Shown piece after piece: positions 19,700 through 34,429 of a stretch of DNA of 64,000 bases. A program made the translations under genes and the position numbers. Location of the stretch: assembly GCA_033026295.1 (NCBI GenBank), contig CM065177.1, forward strand, positions 3,155,400 to 3,219,399. The letters run 5' to 3'. The notes under the pieces were generated by a model that was given only the letters and a program-made list of their open reading frames with translations, did no database searches and was not told where the DNA came from. This DNA is from Channa striata. Its lineage: Eukaryota > Chordata > Actinopteri > Anabantiformes > Channidae. Position 1 is the first letter of the stretch. Each line of letters begins with the position of its first letter.

Positions 19700-22600
19700 A
19701 AACGTGATGTAAATAACATGAAGCAGTAGACAGGCATATAATTTAATGCATTTAATTCTTTGTCTTAATTTACAATGTATTTTGCAAAAGTTTCGTCAGT
19801 ACAGCCGATCATGAAGTTTAAGGAACATTACAGACATAAAGAGAAACATTAAAGCTGTTAGAGTGGGGGAGTTCTCTGGCAGTGTCTCAGCCGGGTGGAC
19901 GTGACCTGTTGTGCAGTGTCATGATAGCTGGAGAGGACTAACCTGAGGGTTCGAGGCAGGAGGGGAGGGGGGGTTACATAAGAGAGCAGTTTGGCAGGGC
20001 GGTCTTCACTGGCAGATAGCGCAAGTTATCTGGTGTGACATATTTGCGTTTGCTACCATCAAATAATGAAACCCATCACAAGTTTATAATAGATCTTTCA
20101 TCCAAAGTCAAAGTATTTGGATTACAGGAGAAAAAGATGTGTTTTTCCCTTTGCTCCAGCTCAGAGGGGGAGGTTGTTTAAATTTTCATTAACAGCAGTA
20201 AAAGCTCCCTCACATTCACAGAGAAAATGTTTCCATGTGGGACGATGACTCATGAGCATGAGACCAAGAGAAGACTCCAAGAGGATGTGAGAGACGGAAC
20301 AGAGGACAGTGATGAGAAAAAGCGGGAGAACGAAGGAGTTGGGGAGGGGGAGGATCAGAGAGGGGGAGAGTGAGGGCCAGTGGGAGCCAAAGTGGGAGAT
20401 GTGGCAGAAGGAAAGAGTGCAGGAGCCGGTCCAGTTCCAAGTGGACAAATATCTACTGCAAAGACAAAGAAGGACAAAGATGGAGACTAGAAATTTAATA
20501 TAGCTGCATCTAATATATCATTGAGGTTATGGGATTTTTAGAGATTGCTGTGTGTATGTATTTAAAAAATTACATGTTATGCTAAAAGTACTAGAAGTAT
20601 TGAAACATGGTTGAGTACAACTTTTTAAAAGTCTACAGTGTTTTATTACAAGCCCAAACCAAACAGATCCTCAGTCTGGTGGCTTTATAAATCTGGTATG
20701 TTTCCCGGCCTTAAACATGAAAAATCTACATGTCTAATGAAAAATGATGTGCTTACATTTTTCACATATACAGACAGAAAAAATATCCAAGGACTCCATA
20801 AGCCCCAAACATGCATCCCAGGACCAGCTCATGAGAACCAACAGAACGTGGAGAATCCGTTCTCACGAATGGAGAATTAGACGCAGTTTCTCAGTGCAGC
20901 TGTTTCAAACAGTAAGAGTTTGCAGATAATGGCCACAAGGCACCAGGCCTCTCACATCTCTCATCCGGGAGATTTCCGAATCCACTGGTAAAAGTGGAGA
21001 CATCCAGCAGGACTTGATTTGTCTGACAGGGTCACACTGGCAGCCAAAACTGAATGGGTCTTTTATGGGCCCATTATGCAGCCTTCAGTCCTGTCCTGCA
21101 CCTGGAGCATCATTTTTCAACTTTGTGTAAGTGCAGAGGAAAGTGAGTAAAGAGAAGAAGTCGCTGAGGACTGTGAGGACAAGTTAACTATACATTTGTT
21201 CCAAAGAAGACTCATTTAGCCTGACAGAACCATTTTTATGTGGAATTAAAAAAAAAATGTGTTACTCTTCATCACCAGCTGCTTCTTTCAGCCTGTGTGA
21301 CTTTGTTACAGGCCATGAGCCTAAAGGCGTCTTTTTGCGTTTGTTTTAGAGACAACACGCACATCACGGTTGGTCTGATTCTGTTTTAAAGCAGAAGTCT
21401 GATAATTACGTTTTACTGTCAACAAAACCAGTGAACGGATCATTAATCCGTGAGATAACTTGTTCTTACATAGACCTACAGCAAAAATGTTTTAATGAGG
21501 AAAACTGAACAAGTCAGTGAAGAGACATTCAAGCCTCTAGTTTTATTCCTTGTATACTGTGTAAAAACTTTGTGCCATTTTGCACTGTTATTATCATCTA
21601 AACTATAACTGTGAACTCTCAAACACACAAATGAGAAATGCAGACACATCAAAGGCCAAATGCTTCCTGGCTGATCTCTTTTTCCACTAAATTCACATGT
21701 AGTAAGCGGACAGACATTTTATGTTTGGGGACTAAAATGTACAAAGCAAACAACGTCAGGGAGGAAACATTAAAGCAGAAAAAAAATTAATTTCATGATG
21801 CAAAAGTGAAAAATAGGAGAGACAGGAACCATTTTTAACTGCTCTTTGGAATCTTAGACCTGCTTTAATAAACTTTGAATCAGCAGCTGCAGGCGTTTAG
21901 ACACACGTCTGCAAACGGAACTCTTGTGAACAACAGACTCCCCCATAGACAGTGTTACGGTGACGTCCGGCACAAGTTGAATTTTTGTTTGTTTGCACGC
22001 AGACCTGTGAGCATCCCCCTGTCTTTGTGTTGCTGAGTTGAAATCAGTCTCTGAATTTCTGTCATCACCACAGCAGGTCAGTGCTGCAGCCACAGTATGG
22101 GAGTGTTGCCCCACCTTTACCCCACTTCCATCAAATTTCAACAGTTTTAACAAATGTGTGCAGGACATTCAACGTAACAGCTGGAGCAGGAACACAATGC
22201 AACGTGTGTGAGGCCTTTTCAACGTGTCAGACAGTCCACAGCCGTCTGTGAGGCTGTGCTAATGATGTGTTTACGGCAACTTACTGCGAGTAACGGGTGA
22301 GAAATCAGCTTCCTGGTTTACATGGTCCAGTACAGGAGCAGGGACATACAGCTGATACTCAGTGCAAAATCTCTGAATTAAGAAAAAATCTTAGTGGTAG
22401 TTTGTTTGTTTTTCTCCTTTTCTTCAACTTTTTTGTATCTTCATGTAAAAAAAAAAAAGTTCACTGATAATATTTTACTAGCCATTACACTGTGTTACAT
22501 CACATTAAACAGACCAAAAATCCCAATTCCAACTGTTTTCATACAGTAGACGACCTCAACAACTGTTGTGGGGCTTTTTAAACCTTCTCTGCTTTTCTTT

Positions 22601-23369
22601 GGCTTGCATGTCTAAGTTCTCCTGTCTACGCTGAAGAGTCACAGCTGCACGAGATACAGCTCTGCACAATAATGTTGTGAAACCCTGCAGCTCACAGTGC
22701 CAACTTTGGTAAAAGTTTGTTTGAATCATGTCCACACGAATTGTGCTTTAATCGATTTTAGCAAAATGTGACAGGGTAAAACAATAAACTGAACAGCAGA
22801 GTTAGGGAAACATGTGCAGAAGGCCAAGCACCAACAAAATAGTCCTACTGAAAGAACAGAAATCCCAAGCTCAACTGATCCAGCTGAGAAACAACAACAG
22901 GAAGGTGCAACACTAATTTCATGTCATTTTATTATTTTTTCCTCTTAAACAAACCATAGGTTGGGATTATCACTGGTGAACATTAACAACATTGTTTGAG
23001 ATCCTGGACCAATTACCGCAGAAAGTCTAGGGTACTGCTGATTGGTTTCATAAATGCTGCCTCCCAAAGTTAAACTGATTTGATTGCAGACCTAAAGTCT
23101 CAGATGTGCTGTTCAGTGGCAACTCAACCTGCTTTTAGTTCTTGAAGATGTCTATCATTCAGAAACAGAAAGAACAGAGGGGAACAGGGAGATGTGGAAG
23201 AGTTGTGTTTTGTGAATATTGGGAGTGAGGCTGCTGAGCGTTCAGGCCTTGGAGCTTGTTTGCTTCGTTTTGTGTACTGATGAGAACGGCAGAAGTGGGA
23301 TTGTAGTCCTGGATGAGGGAGTTCAGGTAAACAGGTGCTGTAGGTGAAAGGCAGAGCTTTGACTGATGT
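19700..23369. other. Intergenic stretch, nothing firmly recognised
   Basis: Contains a purine-rich block at about 20300-20420 and a fragment near 22290-22340 that weakly resembles the MITE family of 1205-1510. No gene, RNA or clear repeat boundary could be supported. Confidence 0.4.
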
Positions 23370-23575
23370 GGGCAACTACAGGAAGTCAGTGCAGAGCTCT
23401 GAAGAGCGGGGTGACGTGTGTCCTTTTTGGCTGATTAAAAATGAGATGTGCTGCTGCATTTTGGATCGTCTAGAGGAGTGTGATTGTGCATTCTGGAGGC
23501 ATCGCAGTAATTAAGACGAGATGTGATCAGTGCCTGCACAATGAGCTGGGTTGTGTATTCACAAAGGTGAGGTCT
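23370..23575 (+). repeat. Dispersed repeat fragment (retroelement-tail type)
   Basis: The phrases GTGCTGCTGCATTTTGGAT, GCAGTAATTAAGACGAGATG and CACAATGAGCTGGGTTGTG follow the order of a repeat I recognise as common in fish genomes. Diverged; no reverse transcriptase frame. Confidence 0.4.
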
Positions 23576-24659
23576 TTATTTTAATCCCCTGTGTCTATTT
23601 GATTTCTGAGTGCCGAAGATGAAAAATGGTGTTGTAATGTTAAACCTGCCACCATTTTTGAGCTTGTTACCAAAATGTCAGCTGCCGTCGTCAGCTTCCT
23701 CCCCGTGTGTTGGCGCTTTTTCAACAGTCCTGCGAGCTGCACGAGACAATAGGACAAAATGAGTCAAATGGACCTTAAAGTTGGAGGCATTAAAACTTTA
23801 AACAAATGTCACCGTACTAAGATGTGTAAACAGAGTTTGATGTGTAAAGGAAGTCACAGACAAAGGACAAACTCAGTGGACGTGAAGACAGGCTGCACTA
23901 AGCATGCGCTATAAATAAATAAACAATATGTCCATAAAAATCTGATGCAGAAAATTCAAAGCGACAGAAGTTAACAGAACCGTTTCCAGAAGGTCTGCAG
24001 ACATGGGACTTTGCTCCAGTTGGCATTAATATATACATCTGAGAACCTTCCACTGACACGGGAAGCGGCTCAAAAGAAAGCTGCTGTCGTTCCCTGCTCT
24101 GTGCCAGTGTTCCTGTTTGTTAGCGTGACTCTTTTATGATTCTCTCCATTTGAAAGTAACGTCTCAGTAACAGGGGCTGAGCAAGGCGATTTGTCGCTGG
24201 ACTCTTAATTTGTAAAGTCAATAGCTGCAGCACAAACCTAATAGCAGCCCTTGCGTCAACTGATATGTACGGGTGTTCCCTTCTGCTAAACAGATAAAAA
24301 AAAGATTAAATAAAGGTATCTCACATTCATGTTTTGATCAGATTATCTTCTCTGCAAACACTTCACAACACTGACTAAGATGGAAAGAATGTTCAGGAAA
24401 TGGGCTTCAGTTTTATTGCCGTGTGACTAAACTGCTATGGGACAAAGGGGAAAATGAAGACGTGGACATGGCAGATTTAAAAAAATATGTTTTTTTTTTC
24501 ATTATTGCTGTTGTTAGAAAATTGGCCATGCAAATGTTTGTCTTAGATCCAGAGGAGGTTGAAGTGTACAAATAAAATACTCAAGTAAAAGTACATGTAG
24601 CTGTATTACTTCATGTTCTTTAGACCAGCTGAAGTATTAGAGTAAATGCCCCAAAATAT

Positions 24660-24900
24660 ATAACCCCAAATGCAAAAAAGTTGGGAAGTTCTGTAAAATG
24701 TAAATAAAAACAGAATGCAATCTTTTGCAAATCTACTCAAGCTATATTTTGTTCACAACTCCCTCTCCCTCTTTAACAACTCTCTGTAAACGTGGGATGT
24801 GAAGAGACCAGTTGCAGGAATGTCGTCCACTTCTTGTCTGTGACAGGATTCTTGCCTTGGTTTTTTCCTACTGGTGAAAGGTCTGGACTGGAGTATGTTT
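24660..24900 (+). repeat. Degraded interspersed repeat (AAAAAAGTTGGGA type)
   Basis: Signature pieces AAAAAAGTTGGGA, ATGTAAATAAAAACAGAATG, GAGACCAGTTGCAGGAATG and GGTGAAAGGTCTGGACTGG occur in the order typical of a fish DNA-transposon-derived repeat. The central part is deleted and diverged. Confidence 0.45.
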
Positions 24901-24949
24901 CTTCTTTTTTTCCTTTTTTTCATTCTTAGATATATATTTGGGGCTTTAT

Positions 24950-27900
24950 TAAGCTTGATCTTTTTATGTATATCTCACTCTTAGAAAGGTAACCTGTCCA
25001 CACATCCTGTGCATGACCCAAATGGATGTTTCGAGTCCTCTTTACTTCTGGATTCACACTACTTGAGCACTCAGTTGACTGGTGAAGTAGTGAATGTTCA
25101 CTTCTCCTACTGATTTTAAGTTTTTATAGGGCCTCCCCGTCCCCCAAGCGTACTCTGCTCTGATTGGCCGGCTTATGGGAGGCTTCCTTGTCGTTGCAGT
25201 TAATGGATGTGGGAACCCAAAACCACCAAATTACAAAAAGTAAACCATGACTTCTTTAGGCTTCTGAACACCGACTTAAGGTCGATCTTAAATATTTGTC
25301 CTCTTTTGTAATGTGAGAAGGGCCCAAAGATGGCCACCGGTACTGTCTTGCAAAAAAAGCGATAGAACAGGACAGAATGTCCCTCTCACAATCCAACTGC
25401 TGCTATAAAAGTTGTCATGGTGGGAAAAGCTGAAACATTTAGTGACAAGGACTCTGTTGCCTCACGGTTGTTGTTTTCTTTCTGTCTGTTGGGAAATCAA
25501 GAAATGAACAACACTGTCTTCACATCAGGGTCTTTAACACCGTGTCTCTGTGCCTTTCAAAACCAGCACTATGCTGAGACACAAGCTGGTCCATCCTGAG
25601 AATAAAACAGCGGGACATGGGACAGGAGGCACAGTAAGACATGGACGTGCACACTGGAGAGACTTAAATGTCTGGCACAACTCCTCAGAGCATGACGCAG
25701 CTTTTCCGAAAGACGGTGGACAATGTCCACCGAGTTCTCTTTCTGTGGACAGAAATCACTGTGGCAGTGATAAAGCCATTTGGATTGAAGGTGAAACGTC
25801 TAATTTCTCCTCATGCTTTTTTCTGTGTTTTCATCTTGTTTCATATTGTTATATCAGTACAGTGTTGTACATGTTCCACTGATCAGAAATGTAACTAGAA
25901 AACATTAGTAGAAAATTCATCACTCTTTCCTAAAAACACTAGCGTTAGTATGATACATTGGATGATAAATCGCCATAAATACAACCCAAAGAAATCAGTT
26001 TTTTGAATGTAAGTATCAATACAAGTTTCATATTTAATATTTTTTGTAGCCCTTGGCATAAAAATAGTTTAATAATTTAGTTTCTCCTTCAAATCAAAGA
26101 TGAACCTTGTAAATTCTATATGCTCATCCAACTGTGGCTGGTGGTTTCCAGGATTTCTTTAGTGCTGATATTTTGAAGAGTTTGAGCAAAGATGGTTGTT
26201 CAAACCATCAGCAACGTTTCATCACCAGTGTTGCACCAGACTTCGTTCAGGCCAGTTTCTCTTTACCATCTGTAACAAAACCACGTTCAGAAAGCGGGCT
26301 CACAAAACTGTGTTGCAGTTTTGTTGTGGTAGTTTCCGCAACGTCTGCACACATTTTAAGGATGTGGGACTGAAAACATCTGTCGCCCGTGAGGGAATCT
26401 GAAGAATGCAGTCAGAAAAGATCCCTCTTATCAGAGTGTGTGATGTCTCCTCTCACTCTGGAGATCCAGCTGAATTCCTCCTGCAGCAGTAATGTGAACT
26501 GGAGGTCAGGGGCCTGAAGGAGTCATTACGAATAGGATGGAATTGATCTCTGTTTTTAGAGATTGAGGTGACGTGTGGGAGGTTTCCTTTAAATTCTACA
26601 CTTCAACAGAATCTGAATTTCTCTATTTACGCGGTTTTCATAGAGAATAAAGTAAGTAAGTGACACACGTGAGTGCCGACTAGACGGCAGTATAAAACTA
26701 ACCAATAAAAAAAAGGAAGAGAAAACCTAAGGCCATCTGCCATATTAGGTTTCATTGTTCTGTTATGAGCTTGTGTAAAGTATTATTCATGGTATATGGC
26801 CATTCTGTCACATTTAATAAACATGTACAAATGGAATCTTTGGGCTTTGGCCATAGATTTGATATGTTTCTTATTTTGTGATGGTTACTGTCACCAGAGG
26901 ACCCAATAGCAGAAGTGGAGACAAGACGAGATTGCAAAAATTAACACACGTACTACTAATACAATAATACTCAGCACAGACAATGAGAAGATAACAATAC
27001 TAAGTGAGAAGAAAGAGACAAATACAATAAAAACAACTAAAAAAAGGAGATTAACATTATAAACAGAAAATCTCGCTCAAAGAGGAGGTAAATATTACAA
27101 ACAGAAAATCACTCTAGATGAGAAAGCTGAAAAACCTGCTCGAACAATCAACAAAGTCACTAACAGGATCAGAGGCTGGTGGTTCGAAAAGGCTGAACAA
27201 GATTGGCAGAACCATGAAACACTAGCCACCACAAACTAAACACAAGACCTGAACTACAAAGTAGAACGCCTCGGCAGGCGAGGAGGAGCATAGTCCAGAT
27301 CCTAACATATTTATGTAATGTGATTATCATAATCACACACAGCTTTAACTTGATTTTATTACGGATACTTGTTGCAAAACAGCAACTCACTATATATCAA
27401 ATACATTTTTGATATTCTGATTTCAAAGCATTTACCTTATTAATACACAGAACATCAAATACACAAACTAATATGGTGTCAAAGGCAGAATTAACAGCCA
27501 GCTGACACAGCACGTATTACCACTGCTGGAATGGCTGCAGGCTGCTAGTCTTGTATGACTACAATAAACTTATGACTGTGTTTTACGTGCAAAAGCCGGG
27601 CTTTAAGAGAGGTGCCATTGATTTGGTATCGAACAGAAGGAAATTATGAAGGTCATTTCTGCCTGTGCATGCCCCATGGGTGTCTTTTTATGCACTTTGT
27701 AACGGTTCATTACCTCATGTCGTTGTCCTGCACCCAGGGCTTTATCATTCACTTGTTCTGCCAAGTAATGTGATTAAAAACTGCCCTGCATCTGGATTTG
27801 TGAAATACAACGTTAGTCCAAAATCACCACCAAAGTTGCACAAACAACAATGTTTGATGCCAGGCAAGTTGCACAACAGACACAGACTAGAACAGAAAAT

Positions 27901-30340
27901 TAGCACCCAAAGAAAATCCCACAAAGTGTGTTCAGACTAACTTCTTCATGCCTTCAGGAACATACACGTGGCGACTATATTTCAGCTTCTTTTATCATCT
28001 TATTTTTTGGTACACAGAGCACAATAAAGGTCTGTTTAGTCCAAAGACTGTGGTGAAATGGCAGATGGTGTGATGTTTCTTAAACTAATGTGTTTCCAAC
28101 AATATTCACGATCATACTGACATCAGTATAAATGTGTTGAAGTTACTGGACTTTAAACATAGTTTTATCCTATGACATTATTGCAGGCCCTCACTTATAA
28201 ACAAATACGTCCTATTGTGTTTCGCAAAAGGGTGAAGTGAAATATAATTTCATCACTTTGGTTCTTTGGTTTGCAAAAACCACAAGGACCCCAAAATTAT
28301 AACATATTTTAGGATAAAATGCATGTTAAAGAAATCCATGATTTGAGTAACTTTTGCTTTCTTGTTCTCACAGATCCCTTTGCTACTTCGTGTTAGTCTT
28401 TTAACTTGGCAGAGTACAACATTTAGCTGCCACAGGTGGTCGTCAGCTCTGCTGTGTGCTCAGCATTTCGCCTGACCATGAATGGACAATAGCTGGCAGA
28501 CATGCTGGGGATGCCACCAACCACCAGTTTATGCCAAGGAAATGGTTTGAAGGGGAACAGATGAGTCTGCTGGTGGTTTCTGCTGTATGCAGCAGCAGAT
28601 ACTGAGAGTGCATTTCCAGCTCTGCTGCTCAATGTGAAAGTCATTACAGGCCCCTGACTTTTATGGGGCTTATGGAAAGATGCAGAGCCAGCAGCGTGAC
28701 TCATCGATGGGCATGTGTGCTGCAACAGCAGTAAAAGTGTCCTCACTCCATTTCCCTCCTCTTGTTCTTTTGGCCACAGATGGTATAAAGCCACCACAGA
28801 TGAAGCAAAGCTCCCACGCTTGTAGTTCAACTTTAGCAAGTTAATCAGATGGAAAGTAGTTGAGCAAACCACATACATGATTGTTCACCAGGAAGTATTC
28901 TTCAGCTTCAAGGCTCCATTAAATGCTCATTTGCTTGGGTTTCCTAAAAAACCCAGTTTTATCCCCCAGTTATTATTTCACTCATCTTCTAAAACATTAA
29001 TGGGGATGAAACCGGTCTTTGGTTTGGTTCTCCATAGGAAGTACACAGTGAACCCTTTCAACAGTTTATGTTTGTGGCACGAATCTCAGCAGCAGGCTTT
29101 CCTCCAACAGTGTTTATACTGGCGCTCCCACGGCTCTATATGAATCATCAGCTTGTGGAAATGACCACACAACCACTGGATGGGTAAAGACAATATATGG
29201 CAGAACTAAAGGAGCCTTGTCAGCAGACTGGAAGCAGTGACCAGTTGTTGGTGTACCCGAGAATGTGAGGTTAAAGCTGTTCATCTAAGTCCAACATTGA
29301 CATTCCGGTCGTTGAAATCACAGAGCAAAGAAAGGGGCATTCACTAGATCATTAAACAAAATGTACAGATATTCCACTGGAAAATCTGCAGTGGGAAATC
29401 CAAAGATCTACAAAACGGCTCCCAGTGGCGGCTGGTTCAAGCTTTGAAGACAAGGCCTAGATTGTTATGACAAAATAAAGTCCCAAATACGAGTAAGATG
29501 GGTCTGACAAGGACATTTCTGCTTGTAACATGTTTGTTATGACTCATCACTTTATAAAAAGCAACATAACTCTTTACCATTTCTGAGATCTTGGGGCTGC
29601 TTGGATTCATATTTTGCCGTGTGGTTACATATTGGAGGAAAGAAGGTGGTTTACTTTGGCATGGGCTGAATGTCTCAGCAGTACACCACAGTGAGCTGCT
29701 GTTGGCCTCTGCTGCTCATTGTGGAAAATCTGACATGGAATTCCCAGTTGCTGTTTTTTGTTGCACACAGTGAACTAGTAAGGGTTTCAATTAGTTCAGT
29801 TGCTCAACTCTTTCAAACTCTGATTTAGGCCTTGTGTTAAGAAGAAAGGGGACTGGTACTCAGGTAGTGTACTGGTATGACATGAAGTACGATCCAGGAA
29901 GTACAATCTGAGCAACTATTCTGCAGCTCCTTCAGTTGCCAGAAGACAGCAGAATGATTTATATTACCTAGAGATATATTACAGCTTTGGAAGGAGGTAT
30001 TTCAGCAGTCAGTTTATCCCATCTCAACAGTGAGATGTTAAGAATCACGCTGGATACACTGGAAACAAACTGTCCCAAGTGTGATGTTATAATATACTAA
30101 GATTTAACTGGATGTGATGTGGGATTCGAAACACTAAATCTCACATTAACTATGGGCGTGACAGGAAAGTATACAAAAGCAATATGACCTAATCAGAGAG
30201 GGAGTTTTTTCTCTGATCATAGATATCAACTATAAATGTGTCTGTAGGAAAAGTCAAGAAATTATTCTATTAAACTGTTGTTGCTACCTACATATAGACT
30301 CGTGCTTCTGTTAGTTGTGATTATTATGAGCCGGACTTGT
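24950..30340. other. Intergenic stretch, nothing recognised
   Basis: About 5.4 kb without a supportable gene. Frames at 25550-25882, 27665-27940 and 28423-28878 are short, lack domain content and are not flanked by convincing splice sites. Confidence 0.45.
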
Positions 30341-30350
30341 ATTTGGACAA

Positions 30351-30380
30351 TATATATATATACAGTATATTTATATATAG
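30351..30380. repeat. TA-rich simple repeat
   Basis: An almost pure TA run with two interruptions. A TAAA-rich simple sequence follows at about 30645-30672. Confidence 0.8.
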
Positions 30381-31494
30381 TGGACAAAGTCATCATAGGG
30401 AGAAGGTTGTGGTGGATGGTTGGGCAACAAAACTCAGGACTTTGAGATAGGATACACCAGTTTGTGTCTTGCTTGACATTGTTAGTCACTGTTGTTGCAG
30501 TATTTTAACCCACCCAACATCCTTGTTTTTGTTCTTAAACATTAACCAAAGTTTATATTTTTTGTGCCTAAACCAACCAATACCATAATAAGGCCTGACA
30601 GCAAGTGGAACAGTTACCTGCCGACCCATAGTTATGGAGTTGATAAACAAATAAATAAAATAAATAAATAAAGTTAATAAAGACTATTTAATGGATAGGC
30701 TCCATTAATAAATGTGGCAAAATTCTATAGTTTAAATTTAAAGTTTAGTATTTTCCGTTTCAGATCTTGCAAATCACGAACACCACACCTGCAATCCACC
30801 AACTTTAGGACAAATAACATCACAAATCACAATTATGGCCTTATGTTCTAGTGGATGTTAACATTTACCATTCTTTTTATCTCTTTATTAACTAGACTAA
30901 ACTCTGCTGTGTGGACTGTGGTGTGAAATGGAGCGCTGATGAAACAGTAGAGTGGTGAGTATGTGAAGAAAACTTATCAAAACAATGAACTATTTCACGC
31001 CGCAGGAGCGATGACATCTGGACATCCTGTTAGAGTTGGATGAGAGAACACATCCCCAGGCCTTTTCAATTCACTGAGCAAATGTGTGTTCTCCTCTTCA
31101 GACAATAACAAAGAGTAGCCTCGCTTATTCCAACTTCTTCATGTGTTTGTTTAGAAGTGACTTAGGAATAATGTCTCAAAGGATGTTTGTGTCCACACTC
31201 AAACAGGGCAAATCTCAGAGTATACAGTGTAATATGCTTATTTTTATAGTGCAGTGTATTGTTTTCAGACAGCACAGTTGACTTGGGAATACAGTTTTCA
31301 AAAAGAATAACAGGCAATAACCACACTGTATGTGGAGAGCTCTTTTTTGTAATACCCATCACCTCTAAGCACTAATTCACATTCCACGGCCACTTTAAAT
31401 AGATAGATTTTTCATACCAAAATCAAGACAGTTGTTCATTTAAAATATAAACAAATTGGAATTTTAACTACAAACTCACCCTGTGCCGTGGACT

Positions 31495-31950
31495 ATTTTC
31501 CCTGCTCCTATCAGGCAGGATACGGGCAAAAACTACAAGACTGAGGAACAGTTTCTTCCCAGATGCTGCCAGACTGATGAACTGTTCCACCCTGCCACGT
31601 TTTTAAGTTTATCAACTACTTCAACTTATTGCACCTTCTGCCAATTATAGTTATTATAGCTAATTTATGTTATTGTCGGGTGATCATGTACGGTACAGCA
31701 TGTAACACATTATTTTAGCATAAATTACAGTATTTTTAGCAGTATATACATTAATGTTTACCATTTTTATTTTCTAAAAACTAAGAGAAAACTGTTGTTT
31801 TTTTTACTTTAGAAACTTAGTTTTTAAAACTTTATAATTTATGATACATAATTTATTTATTATTATTATAGGGTCACACCAAGACTGGAGTACCTTATTT
31901 CATTCTCCTCATGTCTTTTCATAATGTCTGAATAACAAATAAAATTGAGT
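31495..31950 (+). repeat. LINE 3'-end remnant
   Basis: The stretch CAGGATACGGGCAAAAACT, AAGACTGAGGAACAGTTTC, TTCCCAGATGCTGCC, AGACTGATGAACTGTTCC resembles the C-terminal coding end of a fish non-LTR reverse transcriptase with many lesions. An AT-rich tail ends near CAAATAAAATTGAGTTGA, typical of a LINE 3' terminus. Confidence 0.5.
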
Positions 31951-31959
31951 TGAATTGAT

Positions 31960-34420
31960 TTGTTGGGGATTTTGATGACAAGAACGGTTCTAATCTATTC
32001 AAATAATCAAAGACATTATTAATTATAAACATATTTTTGTAATGTAATCCTATAACATTTGGAGAAATGTAGAGCACAAGAGAGCTTTGATTGTTCTGTA
32101 CAAACACCTACACTTTTCTTTCATTTCTCGCTAAACATGTCATTTGTAAGTGCTGTCAAAAATATTCAGGTTATTCATATCCCCACATTCCACACAGTCA
32201 CGGAAATGTGACACCTCAGCGTGTCTTTTGTAACGTTCTCTTTCAGAAAAAACACGTGCTCAGTGAGTCACTTTTCCACAGCCTTTCCAAAGGTATGACT
32301 TTTTTGCATCTACTGGCTTTAACACCATCAGTCTGTAAAAGCATCTGCACATTTTCTTAGCAAATTTATTTATTTTTTGTGTAATTCAGTTGCATAGTTG
32401 GTCTTTACAATTTTTAGATGTTTTTCTTCTTTTTCCGAGTGATGCATAATAGCGCACCTTGATGAATTCGGGGCACATCAAATTCATTCATTATAGTTTA
32501 ACTGAGAGCATCTTTTCTATAAAAAGCTTACAACATATTGACATTTATGCTCTTTCAAAATTCAAACTCATGAACTTGTGTCCTCACTACATTGTCCCTC
32601 CTGCATGCCCTGCATTTGCTTTGGTGCCATTGCTCTTACCACATCCGTACACACCTGGCCACATCCACCTCAGCAGACCCAGCTCAGCCTCCCCCTTCCT
32701 GACACATTGTCTTTGTATGCCATGCCACAGACTCTCAAACCCCTTCCCTTTTCCTTGCCTGCCTGACCACACTTCATGGGCCTGACTATCACCTGCCCCT
32801 GTTACAGTTTACATATCTGTTTTTTGAACATTTTGCTTTCCTTGGCCTGTCACCCAAGCTAAGTTGTATATCCCTTTGGCTTAATTGTAGGGTTACAAAG
32901 GAAAAACACAAGGAGTATTTGTTAGACCCACACCCGGACCTCTACTAAAAGCATTTATTGTCCAAACTATTGCACTTAATCATAGAACAGTTTACCTTCC
33001 ATTTGAAGTGAGATATTATTTTACATATGGACATTTTTCCATAGTTGGGTAGAGGAAACAAAACTAATATAATGTTTTTCTTGTGAAAAAAACAGTGGGT
33101 TCGTGTTCTGTCAACAATATACAATTTTAAATGTAAACAACTTTATTTTACTGCTAATTTTCTAGGCCTATATTTATGGTTGTACTTTTTAAAAATGATT
33201 TGCCACTAGGCCATATCTTGTAAATAAACACTGGTGTCCTGTATGTCACCTTTTCAGCTGCAACTTTACAAGCAATAAACTTTAAGATGTTAGACTTCAT
33301 AAGTTAAATATCCCCCAAGGACACCATTAGTTTTTGTTAATGAAGCTAAATAAATTTAGTCAGAAGGCGCAGGTGCAGTGTGGCCTTCAGGTCCTTCTAA
33401 GGATTCAACTAAAGTTCAGTGAGTCCAGACGCTAATAACATGGTCATATGCACCACTGAAATCCTCTGCATTTACTCAGGGATCCAGAAAATAAAAGTTA
33501 AAAATAACTCTATTATGGTGCCATAAAGATATTACACAACACTGGTATAACTATCTTTCTCACATGAAATCCTTATCACAAAATCTCTGCTTAACTCTTT
33601 GATAGTAGATGTGCTCTATTTCCTGTTGCTTACACATTTAAATCACATGACTGGAGGAGCCAGAGACTGGACCAACAGCTGTAGGATGGTGGATGACCGC
33701 TCTACATTCTGTGCCACACTAATCAATTCAGTGTCACAGCTGCCCATGGATGTAACATCTTCATTCTCAGACAATTACTTTTTTTTTTTTTTTTTTTGCC
33801 ACATCCGCAAGTTAGTATCTCCTGTGCAAATGAACTAGTCATTTAACATCTGATCAGAGGAAGAGAGACATTGCGAGAAAGAATGTAATGTTGAAGACAG
33901 AGACAAAAGTAGCTGAGGCAGAGGAAGCAGGCTATAAGTGGAGTAACATTTAAACCAATTTAAATTAATTAGTGCTTGACAATTTATGCTGCTGGCTACT
34001 GACGTGGTTTTAATGCTACGAAATTTTTTGCCCTTAAAAAAAACTCAAAATGTACATTCACAATCAAGGACCACACATTAAATCTGAGTTCATAGAGGGC
34101 AAAATGTATAAGCAGCATTTGCTGAATAGGAAGCGACAGATGACGGAAGAGGATGACAGCTGCAGTGTGGAACCATAGGCCAGGCTCTACTCTACTACTA
34201 GTGCTCCATGCAGCGAGAAACCTGAGACAGCTGACTCTTGAACTGATGAGGCAACGCAGCTCTTAGGCCTGGTAGTGTGGAAAAGTAGCAGCTTGAGATC
34301 TGATAAGGATATCTAAGCCACTTTGGCTGCAGTCTTTGGCTGCAGTCTGGATTGAGCTAGACGATGATCAGATTCCCACGATACATCCCAGTGTATGAAA
34401 CAGAAAGTAGGTAAGATGGC
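31960..34420. other. Intergenic stretch with a poly(T) run at 33779-33797
   Basis: Nothing recognised apart from the poly(T) tract. Proline-rich frames near 32459-32785 lie in a locally C-rich patch and have no splice context or domain pattern. Confidence 0.45.
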
Positions 34421-34429
34421 TATGGAATA

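Noticed and set aside
28423..28878. Minus-strand frame of 151 aa in the intergenic region
   Set aside because: No recognisable domain, no splice partners, and no compositional sign of coding sequence.
32459..32785. Proline-rich plus-strand frame, 108 aa
   Set aside because: It lies in a locally C-rich stretch. The overlapping frames on both strands are equally open, which argues for composition and not coding.
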